Assembly: GCA_019454045.1 (NCBI GenBank)
Contig: SKCR01035606.1
Coordinates: forward strand, 43,051 to 107,050
Length of the DNA stretch: 64,000 bases
Reading direction: 5' to 3'
Source: Zanthoxylum bungeanum
Lineage: Eukaryota; Streptophyta; Magnoliopsida; Sapindales; Rutaceae
Shown: positions 21,927 through 32,939 of the stretch, in pieces
How positions within the stretch are numbered: the first letter of the stretch is position 1
How the letters are laid out: every line of letters begins with the position of its first letter
Program-made: the position numbers and the translations under genes
Notes under the pieces: model-generated
What the model saw: only the letters and a program-made list of their open reading frames with translations
Told to the model about the DNA's origin: nothing
The model's database searches: none

Positions 21927-22430
21927 TGACTGCCATCGAAGTGTGGAGGATAACTCATATATCCACAGTGGTATCTCAAGTCAAAGAATTATTATGCTCA
22001 CTCAACCCGAGAAGATCCTTTTTGACATTGGTGTACCATCCATTAAGAATCTTCGGTGAGTCATTCATTGTTTATCCGCTTTAAACACCTACACGTCTAT
22101 ACGAGTCTCCAAGACTCATGGTTCATTGAGAAACCATTGGAATTCAAGATTCCAATATACGACATGTACCAGTCTCAACGGGTTTACTTTACTGACCAAA
22201 TAGTGTAAACCTTGACCATGATCTGTCTAAGAATGACAACGTCATGATATAACTCAATGTCTGTTGCGACGCATTTGCAACGGTATCATAACAAATCATT
22301 CTAAGGTCTGTTACATCTTTACCATATAAAAGAGGATGTTATATAATAGAAACGGTTTATTTTATTCATAATAAATTATTACATTAGTATTTACAGGGAA
22401 ATACATAATAAAATTGGCGCTCAGAGCATC
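21927..22430 (-). repeat. Fragment of an older Copia LTR (target of Copia A)
   Basis: Aligns with 54375-54925 of LTR G: shared GTGACTGCCATC/GTGACTGCCGTC, CACACGTCTATACGAGTCTC-like words, TATACGACATGTA and GGCGCTC(A/C)GAGCA. The left part of this LTR should lie on the far side of Copia A, outside the window. No coding sequence. Confidence 0.65.
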
Positions 22431-22433
22431 AAC

Positions 22434-22458
22434 CCTATATATATATATATATATATAT
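22434..22458. repeat. (TA)n microsatellite
   Basis: About twelve TA units at the end of the old LTR fragment. Confidence 0.9.
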
Positions 22459-22459
22459 T

Positions 22460-23790
22460 CAGCATGACAAATAAAGCAATAACAAAATATCTTAAACTTC
22501 TTAAATTTCTAAACTTCTCCCAGGACACTTGCGAGGGTGACTGCCGCTTGGGTGATCCGCGTCTCGAGCATGACTTCAAAAGCTGTCATGGTTAACCAAT
22601 CTGGAAGCCAACCTGCAAAACTAGCAAACTGGTTAGTGTGAGTTTTAAGAACTCAGTAAGTAACCATGCTACTATAAACAAATAAGTCAAACATATCAAC
22701 AGATTAACAGAGTTAATAGATTGTTACAAGTTCAGATTTACCAACTTTTATTATCCTTTATACTTTACCATGATAAATTTTCAAATCTACAAATTCACAT
22801 ATATATCAATCTATTAGCCAAACATAAAAATCACACAAAGCATCGACCCGAACATCACAAATAAGTCATTTTACATCGAATCAATTTCCATTATATGTGA
22901 CGTGGAGTCAGACTTATTATACTTTATTACGATTAAACATCTTTGAAATATCATCAAATCGATGAAACAAGCACACTTCTTTCAATTCGAAACATACTTC
23001 TCTTATATACATGGAAATATAATATCATAATTATTCTTTATATACGTACATACTATTACAACTTGGCAAACACGCTTTATAACCTCTGATATTCTCATCG
23101 GTTTCAAATCATCCATTCATTTCACATAAGCATACATGATCCATACATAACATGAGTTCTATCATACACATACACTCAAAAACATTTACGAACATCAAGC
23201 AACCAACCTCGAAGCACACACAACAACCGATACATCAAAGATCACATCATTCAACAACACATACATACGGCTGGCTTACACAGACAATGCTCGTACGGGA
23301 CTCATTACCTGTATTATAATAGGTATGAGATGAATTTCGTCCAAACTGATTCCTAACCAGATGGACTACTACACCACGAATCATCTAATCGAACACACAC
23401 AGACGCTCATACCATATAACATAAACTCATCAAACAACCTTTCATACACAAGCACAAACACGAAAAACAATCCAAATATCATTCAAATACTCATATACAT
23501 ACATATATTTCAAACATATGAATATACGCCTTATTACGAAATCAAATCTCATAGTCCTCACATCTCTTCATTTATCGATCAATCATATTCTTTCAGAATT
23601 TCTATCTAGAAACTTCTAATATACTATTTTTACTAAATAAACATATTCGTTCGAAGAGAATTTAGCTTATATTCATTCCTTATCTCACTTAACCATCTCA
23701 ACCTCTATACAAATAATCACATGTACGAGACGATAACAACCTTACTCCATTCAACGATCACATATACTCAAATTATTCACAACTTATCAT

Positions 23791-23826
<36 letters not shown>

Positions 23827-24970
23827 CCATTACATATTCATATATTTACATGCATCAATACATACAGGTAGCCATCAAACTCATCAAACATTTCATTTCA
23901 TATCATAGCATTATCCTCAAACATTTCACTTCAGAACGCATCAATGCGAACATACAGACATTTAGATCGTCAAACATCTCACTTCATATCATTGAAATGA
24001 TGAAGGTCATACCTGTAATGGTCGACTAACTCAACTATTCACGATCTCAAATTTCTTTCTCAAATTCATCCTTTAACTATCATAACCCTTTCAATTGTCT
24101 TTACTTATGTGTATATATATAGACGTTTAAAACACAAAAAGAACGATTCGAGAACACATCGCATAGGTTACTTACCTGGCTTCGCGAGCACTCCAGGTCC
24201 TAGTCAAGTGTGCCAAAACAAATGGCGAAACATCGTCAGAATCGTGATTTATGGTATTCTCGATTAACTATGGAAAAATCCCGGATCTTTCCGGAATAAC
24301 CAAATTAAGTCCGGTTTCAATACTTTTAGTTTCAATAATCTTAAAACATCATTACAAACAATTTCCAAGTTGCTAGTTCACCTAAATTCTCGATTTACGC
24401 GTTTTAAGAAAATTTTCCGAAAACTTTTCCGCAAACGCTACGGAAGGATTCCAAACCCTTCGAACCCACCCGGATTTATCCAAACATGTTTGTAACATCA
24501 TAAATAACTCATAACTAACATTAAAATCGAAACACATCATTATATCCTAAAACCCACATTTACCGGAAACTAACATATTCTATCGGATCAATCAAACTCG
24601 TTCCGTTATCACTCGGATTCTACTAAATACTCATATTCAATATACTAATACTCAATCAGTTCAATTTATATCAATACTCTACGCTACAAATCCATTGGAT
24701 ACATTCGAACATTTAACTATAAACTTGAAATTTACAGATTCACACCGAGAGGTCTTATCGAGATTTCGAGGCCATATACGAACTCCAAACGATCCCACGA
24801 ACGCGCTGGAATTGTTGAAATTCCGATCAGAGCTACTGTTCATCATGGGTCACTATTCATCAGAATCTTCCTTCCTCGATTCACATGCAACCGTGTATGG
24901 AACGGAAAATCCGTCACCACCAACTTGTAGTACTCTCCGAAAGAAAATTATAGAATATGTTTTAAATTAA
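22460..24970 (-). repeat. Probable degraded Gypsy LTR-like sequence
   Basis: No convincing gene. General layout resembles minus-strand chromovirus LTRs, such as AACCTGCAAAAC followed by AACTCAGTAAGTAACC near 22610-22660, compare 57120-57180, and a block of short CpG-bearing words near 24370-24480. Termini were not found. It includes a (CA)n(TA)n microsatellite at about 23797-23827. The open frame 24695-24970 (91 codons) has no recognisable domain and I do not call it a gene. Confidence 0.35.
23797..23827. repeat. (CA)n(TA)n microsatellite
   Basis: Compound dinucleotide run, CA units followed by TA units. Confidence 0.9.
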
Positions 24971-25825
24971 CAAGCATTTCAATAGATAAATAGATAGTAA
25001 ATATATATTTATTTACCGATAACAGAAGTAAACCTTAAAATCCATATGAATATTCTTTTTTTAATTAAAACAAAAAAAAAAATTTATTTCATATTAATTT
25101 CCATAAAAGTGTATCACTGAGGCACTGAGCCACAGACTCACGTCCTAATCAAATCCGAGAGAAGAAAATTAATCCTCTTTTGCAGAAAAAATTAACTCAA
25201 CCCCACCATTGCAATGAGTAGCCAAATAATTTGACTTTGAAATCTTGGCCCGTTCGTGTACATAATCCTCATTAATCATAATATAAAATTGTTAGAACTT
25301 CACATCTGTTATTAGAATTTTTTTTTTCTCCGACTAGAATTGGACCCCAAGGCTTCAAACTAAATCTTCAAACTAATGATATGATAATGACACTTTATGG
25401 CTTTTTTAGCTTCAGGAATCAGGAGGATACGCCGACAGTTTTAGTATTATTATTTAATGCATTCATACTTTGTGGGGAAAAAATAATCTTTATCGATTGT
25501 ATAATTCCTTTATCCAAAAAGAATACGGTTACATTAATTGTTTTCCAATTTTTGGAAAATTGTTTATACTTCTCCCTAGTTTTTTAGGTGTTGTTTCGTT
25601 ATAATTTGAGTATAAATTTTAGGATTAAAAAAACTATTTTTTTTTTTTTATCGAAAGCAAGGCCGTCAGAACTCAATAATATTTTTTATATTTTAAGATT
25701 TCTGACCATAGTAGAACATTATAATTAAGGAAATTCGGGATCCTTTACCATAAATAATTAAAAGGTTGTAACAATAAAATTTGGGGGATCCGCTCAAACC
25801 GGAAGAAACTCAAATAATAATAATT

Positions 25826-25856
<31 letters not shown>

Positions 25857-26700
25857 ATTTCATTAATCTATGCTTAATCATATCATTAATCTCATTTAAT
25901 GTCAAATGGTGTCACATAAGACTTATTGATTTTTATGACCTATGGGATCCTTTTGAATTGTTACCATTGAATATGTCTTGCTATTGATCTCAATTGGTTG
26001 AAAATGAAATGCATGGATATTGGTATAATTTGAATGATTTTGATGATATGCATGAATTTTAACTTGCATCGCAAAAGAGGATAATTATATGGAAAATGCT
26101 AAGTTTGCATGTTTTTAAATTTTTATATGTCTTGTGCACATATTGATTGATATCTCATAGAGCTTAATTTTTTTCAAGATGTCGAAGAAATTGGTCGAGA
26201 ATAGCAAATGAATGTGAAGACCCAAGCGCTTATAGAAGAATCTTATGTGGTCTGAACTTAGGGCTCTCTTTGTAAGTGAGTTGATAATTTAAGTCTTTAA
26301 GATCATATGTCATATTCACATTCATTTAAATGCATTAGGGTCATGTGCAAAATGATTTTAACATTTCTATCCTGAGATTTCTGCATTGAGACCGGCATAC
26401 CAATGACCCTGCTCTTCCTTGGGCAGATTTGCATGCTCTCTGGAACCGGACTGCTCCATATCACTCTCCCATATATGTCAATTGGAGTTTGCACAGCCAC
26501 TAGAATCAGGACGGTTTATACCAGTCCCCATACCGGTGAGCTAACCGGAATACTGACCTCCATATCGGTCAATAAATCAGTATGTGCGTTTTAATCTTCA
26601 ACAATAATATAGCTGTTACATTTGTTTCACTTGCATAGCTGCCTCTATAGACCGGCATATCAGTCTCCGATAGAGAGCATGGGCAGTTTTACGCATTCAC
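24971..26700. other. AT-rich intergenic stretch, no gene seen
   Basis: Low-complexity AT-rich sequence, including an (AAT)n run at about 25815-25858 that creates a spurious Asn-rich frame. At 26385-26670 the words ACCGGCAT, AACCGGA and ATATCGGTC recur, an irregular local repeat without clear period. No conserved protein, RNA gene or LTR end recognised. Confidence 0.5.
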
Positions 26701-27540
26701 TATTTATTGAGTCCCAAATCCGTTTCTGCCAACTTCTTCAACCTTCATACATTTTCTAAGAAGCAAAACAGAGAGTTTTACTAAACCTTCATCATTATAC
26801 ACTCTCATACTCAAGCTCACACACTACACATTCATATCATTTGTAGTGAGCTTAGATTACTTGGGTTAACAACTCACAATCTTAATCTTCTTATCTTTTG
26901 TAAGTGCCCAAGTTGTACTTTAATATCTATATCTTAAACATTTGTGGTAGTAAAATCCCTTATTGAGTGGGTATACTCAAAATGGTAATTTGTGTGAAGG
27001 TTTGTAAGTGAGCCTAGAGAGAAAACTAATTGTAAAGGTTTAAAAGTGAACTTATGGATAAAAATCTTGTATAAAGGTTTGGAGTGAATCTATGGATGAA
27101 ACTCTTGTATAAAAGTTTGGAGTGAACCTAGGAGACGAAACTCTTAGTTGTGAATGAGCCACGGAAAACTCGGTATAGGTTGTGGATTTAACTTAGTGGA
27201 AAGCTTCAAGCGCAGCTTGGAGGAATGGTCGTAGGTAAAGAGTTGGTTGAACCACTATAAATCATCAGTGTCAATTTCTCTATCCCTAAACTCTTTATTT
27301 ATTACAAGTTGTATTTTATATATGCATATTATTTAGAAACTTTCTTTTTGGGGATTAATTGTTGAAATCATTAAGTTGAGGAAATTGATTACTAAGCATA
27401 ATTGGTAAAGTTGCTAGCTTAGTAGCGTAAAATCAAAAAGATTTTTATTTTCGTAGTATTAGGTCATTATCCAATTCACCACGTGCATTTGTAGGATAAT
27501 TTCAGTAATCTCATTGCGTATCAAACACATCTTTTCAATA
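26700..27540 (+). repeat. Possible SIRE/Maximus-like Copia LTR tail
   Basis: Contains degenerate direct repeats of about 45 bp with AAGGTTTGGAGTGAATC and GAAACTCTTGTAT (27000-27150), then GAGCCACGGAAAACTCGGTA and GGAGGAATGGTCGTAGGTAAAG. These words are, from memory, typical of the 3' part of SIRE-type LTRs on the plus strand. No PBS follows, so it may be a solo or truncated LTR. Borders are unknown. Confidence 0.35.
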
Positions 27541-29213
27541 TTTTTTACTCTAAAAAAATTACATTTCCTAATTGTAATCTTATCGAGAATCGACATCGCG
27601 AATTCACTTTTCCACCATGCACCTTATTCCTATAAGATGAAAAACCAATGTGTAAAACAAGGATTAAAGTGAAACTAATCTCCATTAGGGCAGCTCCTTT
27701 ATTTCACATCAAAGATACTAGGATAATGTTGGTCATGTTAAAAATTTGACCAAGTGCCAAATTTTGATCATGCCCACTGATTTTCATTCACTTTGAAAGC
27801 TAGACGGATCTTTTACATCAACGATTAGTAAAGGAAAATCCCAATCTTCAAGTCCATCAATTGTCAAATACATCATTTTAATCAATTGAAATGAAATGGC
27901 ACACGATTTGTATGAAAATGAGGCACTGGTCGGTGATCAAAGTCATCGGTGACGGCGATGTCTGAACATACAAAAAGCTTCATCAATTTAGAATGTTGAT
28001 AAGCTTACAGCTAAAGCGCAGAGCTGAGTGCAATCATTGTAACTTCAAGCATGAAATTGCCAATATATTATCATAGCGGGCCCTGATATTCTCAGGACTA
28101 AATATTATATATATATATATATTTTGAAGTCTTTGATCATAATCGAATAAAATAATAAAACATTTGGGATCATTCTCTATTAGTTATTTGAAAGCCATAG
28201 TGTACTTATGGTTAGGATCGGTTCTGTCATTCATATTATTTATTTGCATCGTTTCTTTATAAAAAAAAAAAATCATGAACTTAATTCATACTTCAAAAAT
28301 TAACTCGAGTGTTAATGATCGACTCTAAGTTTGTATTTATACTTAATTCATCGTTTCCTCTTAGTCAATGTTGGATTATATCCTCATTAAATCTACTAAA
28401 TTTTTATTTTACCCTGTCCCGAACCAAAATTTAATTCCGTCTCCGGTGGTACCACAGGATCGATCATCGTATTTGAGTCAACATTCTCTTCTACAAATTG
28501 CTCTAGGAATTTTGAAGATATATAAATCAATTCGATCAATTTAAGACCCACATAATATGATAAAAGATTTCTAATTTACTCAATAAACTAGAAGAAGCAT
28601 TTTTTTTCCTCTTTTTTTTGTAGAAGAATAAAATAATACTTTTTTTTTATACAGTTTTCAATAACTATAATTTGTGCTTTATAATTTATAGGTAAATAAA
28701 AGTGGGAAAAAAAGTTTGATTTTGTCATACGGGTCCCACATTGACCAAATAAATTTATAGCCATAATGGGGCTAAGTGACAATCTTTACAAATCGTTTAT
28801 TCTAGTTTGGATAACTCGAAACACTAATGACCTCGTTTTATCAAATTTTTGCGACGGTTTAAAGAAAAATATCACATAATCTTATCTTGAGACTGAGAGG
28901 GTGCAAAAATCAAAGATCGTAATTTTTTTCTCAAGTAAATAATGGGAAAAAAAATTTCTCCAATATTTTGATGTTTCTAAAGTGATGTTCTAATGCATTA
29001 TGTTAGAAAATTAACATAAACTTTGACTGCCAATTTAAAAACAAATTTAAAAAAATCTAGGAAAACATATACTATTGCATATCAAATTTGTTATATTGTA
29101 ACAAAATGTTGAAGGATTATTCCCTTTTCTAAGTCTTTGAGAAGACCACAAAGTATTTGTCGGGGGATAGTGGGCTGAAGCTGGCACACAAGTAAAGTGA
29201 AATTGAGAATAAT
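27541..29213. other. AT-rich stretch without recognised genes
   Basis: No open frame with a recognisable domain, no LTR terminus, no RNA gene. Several poly(A) or poly(T) runs of about 8-12 bases, and a short (TA)n run near 28110. Confidence 0.5.
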
Positions 29214-29699
29214 TGTCAGTTTAGGAGGCGTTCCCTACCATATAGCAATACAATAATAATTATGAGGCTTAGTCTACCATAAATATTAACCGTAAAATAA
29301 AGCAACGAGACACAGATTTAATGTGATAAAACCCTCAATTTGAGGGAAACATCCACGTGAAAAAATAGAAGGATTTCACTATAGTGGAAAGAATTTTACA
29401 ATCTCTCTCTAAACACAATGAACGAACAATCTCACACTCTCTTAGAATATGAGAACAACTCTCTCACAAACTCTTAAGAAGAAACTATATTTTCTCTCTT
29501 AGAATACAGATTGGTTGAGAATGAGATGAAGAAAATAATGAAATGGAGCATCTATTTATAGACATGAAATTCACTGTGCAAATAGTGAATTCTAATTTTT
29601 TATTATTTTCTTTTAAGCATGTGGGACTCACCCAAAATATTTAATAAATTTTTCTTTAATCATTTACACCTTTCGGTGCAAATGATTAACATCTCAACA
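29214..29699 (-). repeat. 3' LTR of Copia E (about 490 bp)
   Basis: The right end ATCTCAACA at 29699 is followed by a PPT (minus strand CCAAGTAGGAGAAT, 29700-29713). The left end TGTCAGTTT at 29214 is the best candidate but has no independent proof. It includes a minus-strand TATA box and the words CCTCAATTTGAGGGAAACATCC (an inverted repeat CCTCAATTTGAGG) common to Tnt1-type LTRs. Confidence 0.65.
29552..29560 (-). promoter_or_regulatory. TATA box of Copia E LTR
   Basis: Minus strand TATAAATAG within the 3' LTR, placed about 140 bp from the LTR start in element sense. Confidence 0.6.
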
Positions 29700-29996
29700 A
29701 TTCTCCTACTTGGAAACTTGATTGAGAACCAATCGGTTTCCACACTATCCTTTCTACTTTGCCATCTTCAAGCTGTTTACGTTTCTGCTAAGCCATAAGA
29801 GGATATACACCATACAAACTTGTATGTATTGATAGACTTGGTCATTACGTCTACAAGATTCTCATTGGTGTGTACCTTCAACAAGTTCACACTCCATTCT
29901 TCCACTACTTCACGAACAAAATGGTATTATACCCCTATATGCTTCGTTCTTGAATGAAATGATGGATTCTTTGCAATATACAAAGCACTCTAACTG

Positions 29997-30995
29997 TCAC
30001 AAAATAATGGAATCCTCTTGTTTATGCCCGAGCTCCTCCAATAACCTTTGAAACCAAATAGCTCCCTTGCAAGCTTTTGTAGCTGTCATGTATTCAGCTT
30101 CTGTTGTAGACAAAGCCACAACACTCTGTAACTTGGATACCGACCTCACTGCTCCTCCTACAAGTACAAACACATAACATTTGGTGGATTTTCTTTTGTC
30201 AATATCTCTTGCAAAATCTGAATCCACGTAGCCTTTGACAATTAATTCTGATCCTCCAAAACATAAAGCAGCCTCTAAGGTTCATTTGATATACCTAAGG
30301 ATCCTCTTAACAGCATTCTAATACTCTATACCAGTATTCGCCATAAAAAGACTGACTGCTCCCACTGCTTGTGCAATGTATGATCTTGTACAAATCATGG
30401 CGTACATTAAGCTTCCCACTGCTGATGCATACGGTACTTCAGATATCTCCTTCCTCTCAGCTTCATTGATAGGACAAATAAAAGATGATAACTTGAAATT
30501 AACAGGAAGTGGGGTAGAAATTGGCTAACAATCTTCCATTTCGAACCGCCGTAAGATTTTCTTCAAGCATTTTTTCTGAGAAAGCCAAATCTTCTTGTTA
30601 TTTCTGTCTCGGTGTATTTGCATCCCTAGAATCTTGTTTGCTGGTCCCAGATCCTTCATGTCAAACTCTCTTACTAACTGTGCCTTTAATTCTTGGATTC
30701 GATCTTTGCTAGGGCCTGCTACCAACATGTCATCCACATATAACAGTAAAATAATGAAGCATCATTTCCAAACCTCTTGTAATATGTACAATTATCTGAA
30801 CTGAGTCTGTTGTACCCAAGGAAAATTATGAAGGAATCAAATCTCTTATACCAATATCTCGGCGACTGTTTGAGACCATATAGAGATTTGTTCAACCTGC
30901 AAACCAAGTACTCCTTGCCTATTTCAGAAAAACCTTCTGGTTGGAGCATATAAATTTCTTCTGCAAGTTCTCCATGAAGAAATGTAGTTTTCACA
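29997..30995 (-). pseudogene. Copia E pol: RT C-terminal half and RNase H
   Basis: 30994-30719 reads KTTFLHGELAEEIYM, SLYGLKQSPRYWYKRFD; a frameshift in the active site separates it from 30737-30525 (MDDMLVAGP, LGMQIHRDR). 30227-29997 carries RNase H (DIDKRKSTKCYVFVLVGGAV, STTEAEYM). Stops and shifts between the pieces make it inactive. Confidence 0.85.
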
Positions 30996-32877
30996 TGTTA
31001 GTGTCCTAGACATGCCACATGATCTCTAAGTGTGATTCGTGTGAGAATGATCAAGTGAGTTGCGTAAAAAACTTACATTGATTTGGATGAGAAGTTCAAA
31101 ACTTTTCTTTGAAGATGGAAGCTCCAAGCTTAAATTTGAATCTCAAACTCAAGGGTGAGTTTCCCTATCACCTTGATTTACTCCTCAAGTGCTAGCTTGC
31201 AAGAAATTTTGCAACAAAATTTTCTTTTGGGAGAGAGGAAGTCACGGCTTTGTGAAGAAAAAAGAAGAGAGAAGATGGTGAATAGTGAAATGTGTGTTGT
31301 TGTGTGTGTTTAATAATCCAATTACTATTCCAACTACTTACATCACAAATAATGACAAGTTGATGTAAGTTGTGGGTCCCACCCACTTAAATTCCAAATC
31401 TAGTTGGCTTACACAACACACTTTGGGCCCGGGTTCGTTTAATCCGATTAAACGAATTTTCTGTCGCTAAATAATCAAATCCAATTTAATTAAATAATAA
31501 TGCCTCGTAAAATTATTACGAAAGTCGCTTACGAATTAGTTCCAAATTAATTCGTTCGCTTGAATTAAAATCCAATTTTAATTCCGTATTGAAATCCAAT
31601 TTCAATTAATATATCCGATATATTATTTTAGCCCAATAAATAAATTAAATAGTAAAATCTAATTTAACTATTAAATTTATTTTTTCGATTAATTTCAAAT
31701 TAATCGCGTTCTCTCTTCTAGACGAATTTAATCCTAGATATATTCTTGACGCAATTAATCTCAGATTAATTCTTTCTCTCATAATTAATCTCAGATTAAT
31801 TCTTACCGTAATTAATCCCAGATTAATTTTCATTCTCATAATTAATCCCAAATTAATTTTGTTCGAGTCAAATGTCATAGGTGAATCTTTGGGAATGGAC
31901 CCAAGAGATCCCTGGATATATTGGCAGTAAATACGGTCATCGGACTATACGAACACGTGCGTACTCGGTACCACATTCTTACCTATTTACAAGACATGGT
32001 TGGCTTCTACCAAAGCACCGTGCCTACCAAATTCTCCAGAAATATATTCAACATGGAATATATATAATCTGTATTAGGCGTAGTATACAAAGTATTGCGT
32101 ATTATGATCCAGTATCAGATGTCACATGCTAGGCCTGGGGCTGGAATTGTGTCTGCCCCGTACGAAGCATATATCAGATCACTAGCAACTAGTCTTTGTA
32201 ATCGGATAATCATGACCTAGTCATACTATCCCAATAGCTGCAGCATTTAAGAGTACTAGTTCTGTATCCCTGCATGATCATCCTCTCTATATGACTGAAG
32301 TGATACTTCCATCTTGACATCACACCCAATACACTACGATTTTTGATATACCCAAGAAGACACGTACACAGAACCTGTTAAAGCTCCGGACGATCAAAAC
32401 CAAAGCATACTGATTGTCGCAAGTATTAGCGATGCAAGTTTCAGCTTAAGACCACATACACCTACCCTGATTCGGATTCCCATAGACACATAGTCATACT
32501 ACCAATGAAATTCTGAGGGGTCTATCCAGAGCGAAGCTGTTCCCGGTCCAACGGCTAACAGAACCTCCTATCACACTTGCATAAGTATCCAATACTTAAA
32601 TATATGAGAACTATGCCCTTAAGCTTCCATAACGCGCAGAAGTGTAATACTAGCATATTCTGCATTATCGATGTCCAGTCTCGGTAATACTACGACTAGA
32701 GATATTTAATGATTAAACCTTTCGTGGATTAATAATGTCTCATATCTTATTAATCCGGTACTAATCATATAGATTTTTATCTTTTATATATCCAAGTAAT
32801 CCAATTACATAGTTAATTTATACAAGAACACCATGTTCTTTTCAAATAGTGATGCTATAGGTCATAATTGTCCAACA
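30996..32877 (-). repeat. 3' LTR of Copia D (1.88 kb)
   Basis: Plus strand TGTTAGTGTCC at 30996 to TTGTCCAACA at 32877, next to the PPT (32878-32891, minus strand GCCAAGTGGGAGAT). Colinear with LTRs of A and C. Left flank TCACA (30991-30995) would be one copy of the target duplication. Includes an enlarged palindrome array at 31533-31860. Confidence 0.88.
31533..31860. repeat. Inverted-repeat array in Copia D LTR, expanded
   Basis: Same family as 1740-1955, with units such as GAATTAAAAT/ATTTTAATTC around CCA, GAAAT/ATTTC, CGATTAATT/AATTAATCG around TCA, then four successive AATTAATC...GATTAATT-type units in 31751-31858, more than in A or C. An inserted longer inverted repeat lies at about 31640-31680. 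Confidence 0.8.
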
Positions 32878-32939
32878 ATCTCCCACTTGGCTTATAGCCA
32901 ATCACTCAAGTGTCTAACACCTGAAATATGTACGGGTCG

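Larger units (their letters stand above)
29214..30995 (-). mobile_element. Tork-like Copia element E, 3' part
   Basis: Minus-strand 3' portion: RT C-terminal half, RNase H, PPT and 3' LTR. It is cut at 30995 by Copia D exactly between the codons of the conserved MD and VKTTFL of RT. The rest of RT, integrase and gag are not found beyond the right end of D, which suggests later deletion. Wording such as MDDMLVAGPSKDRI and LSQKKCLKKILRRF is close to Tnt1/Tork-type elements. Confidence 0.8.

Noticed and set aside
24695..24970. 91-codon frame
   Set aside because: No recognisable domain, start in AT-rich sequence, lies in probable LTR-like sequence.
25781..25987. Asn-rich 68-codon frame
   Set aside because: Produced by an (AAT)n microsatellite.
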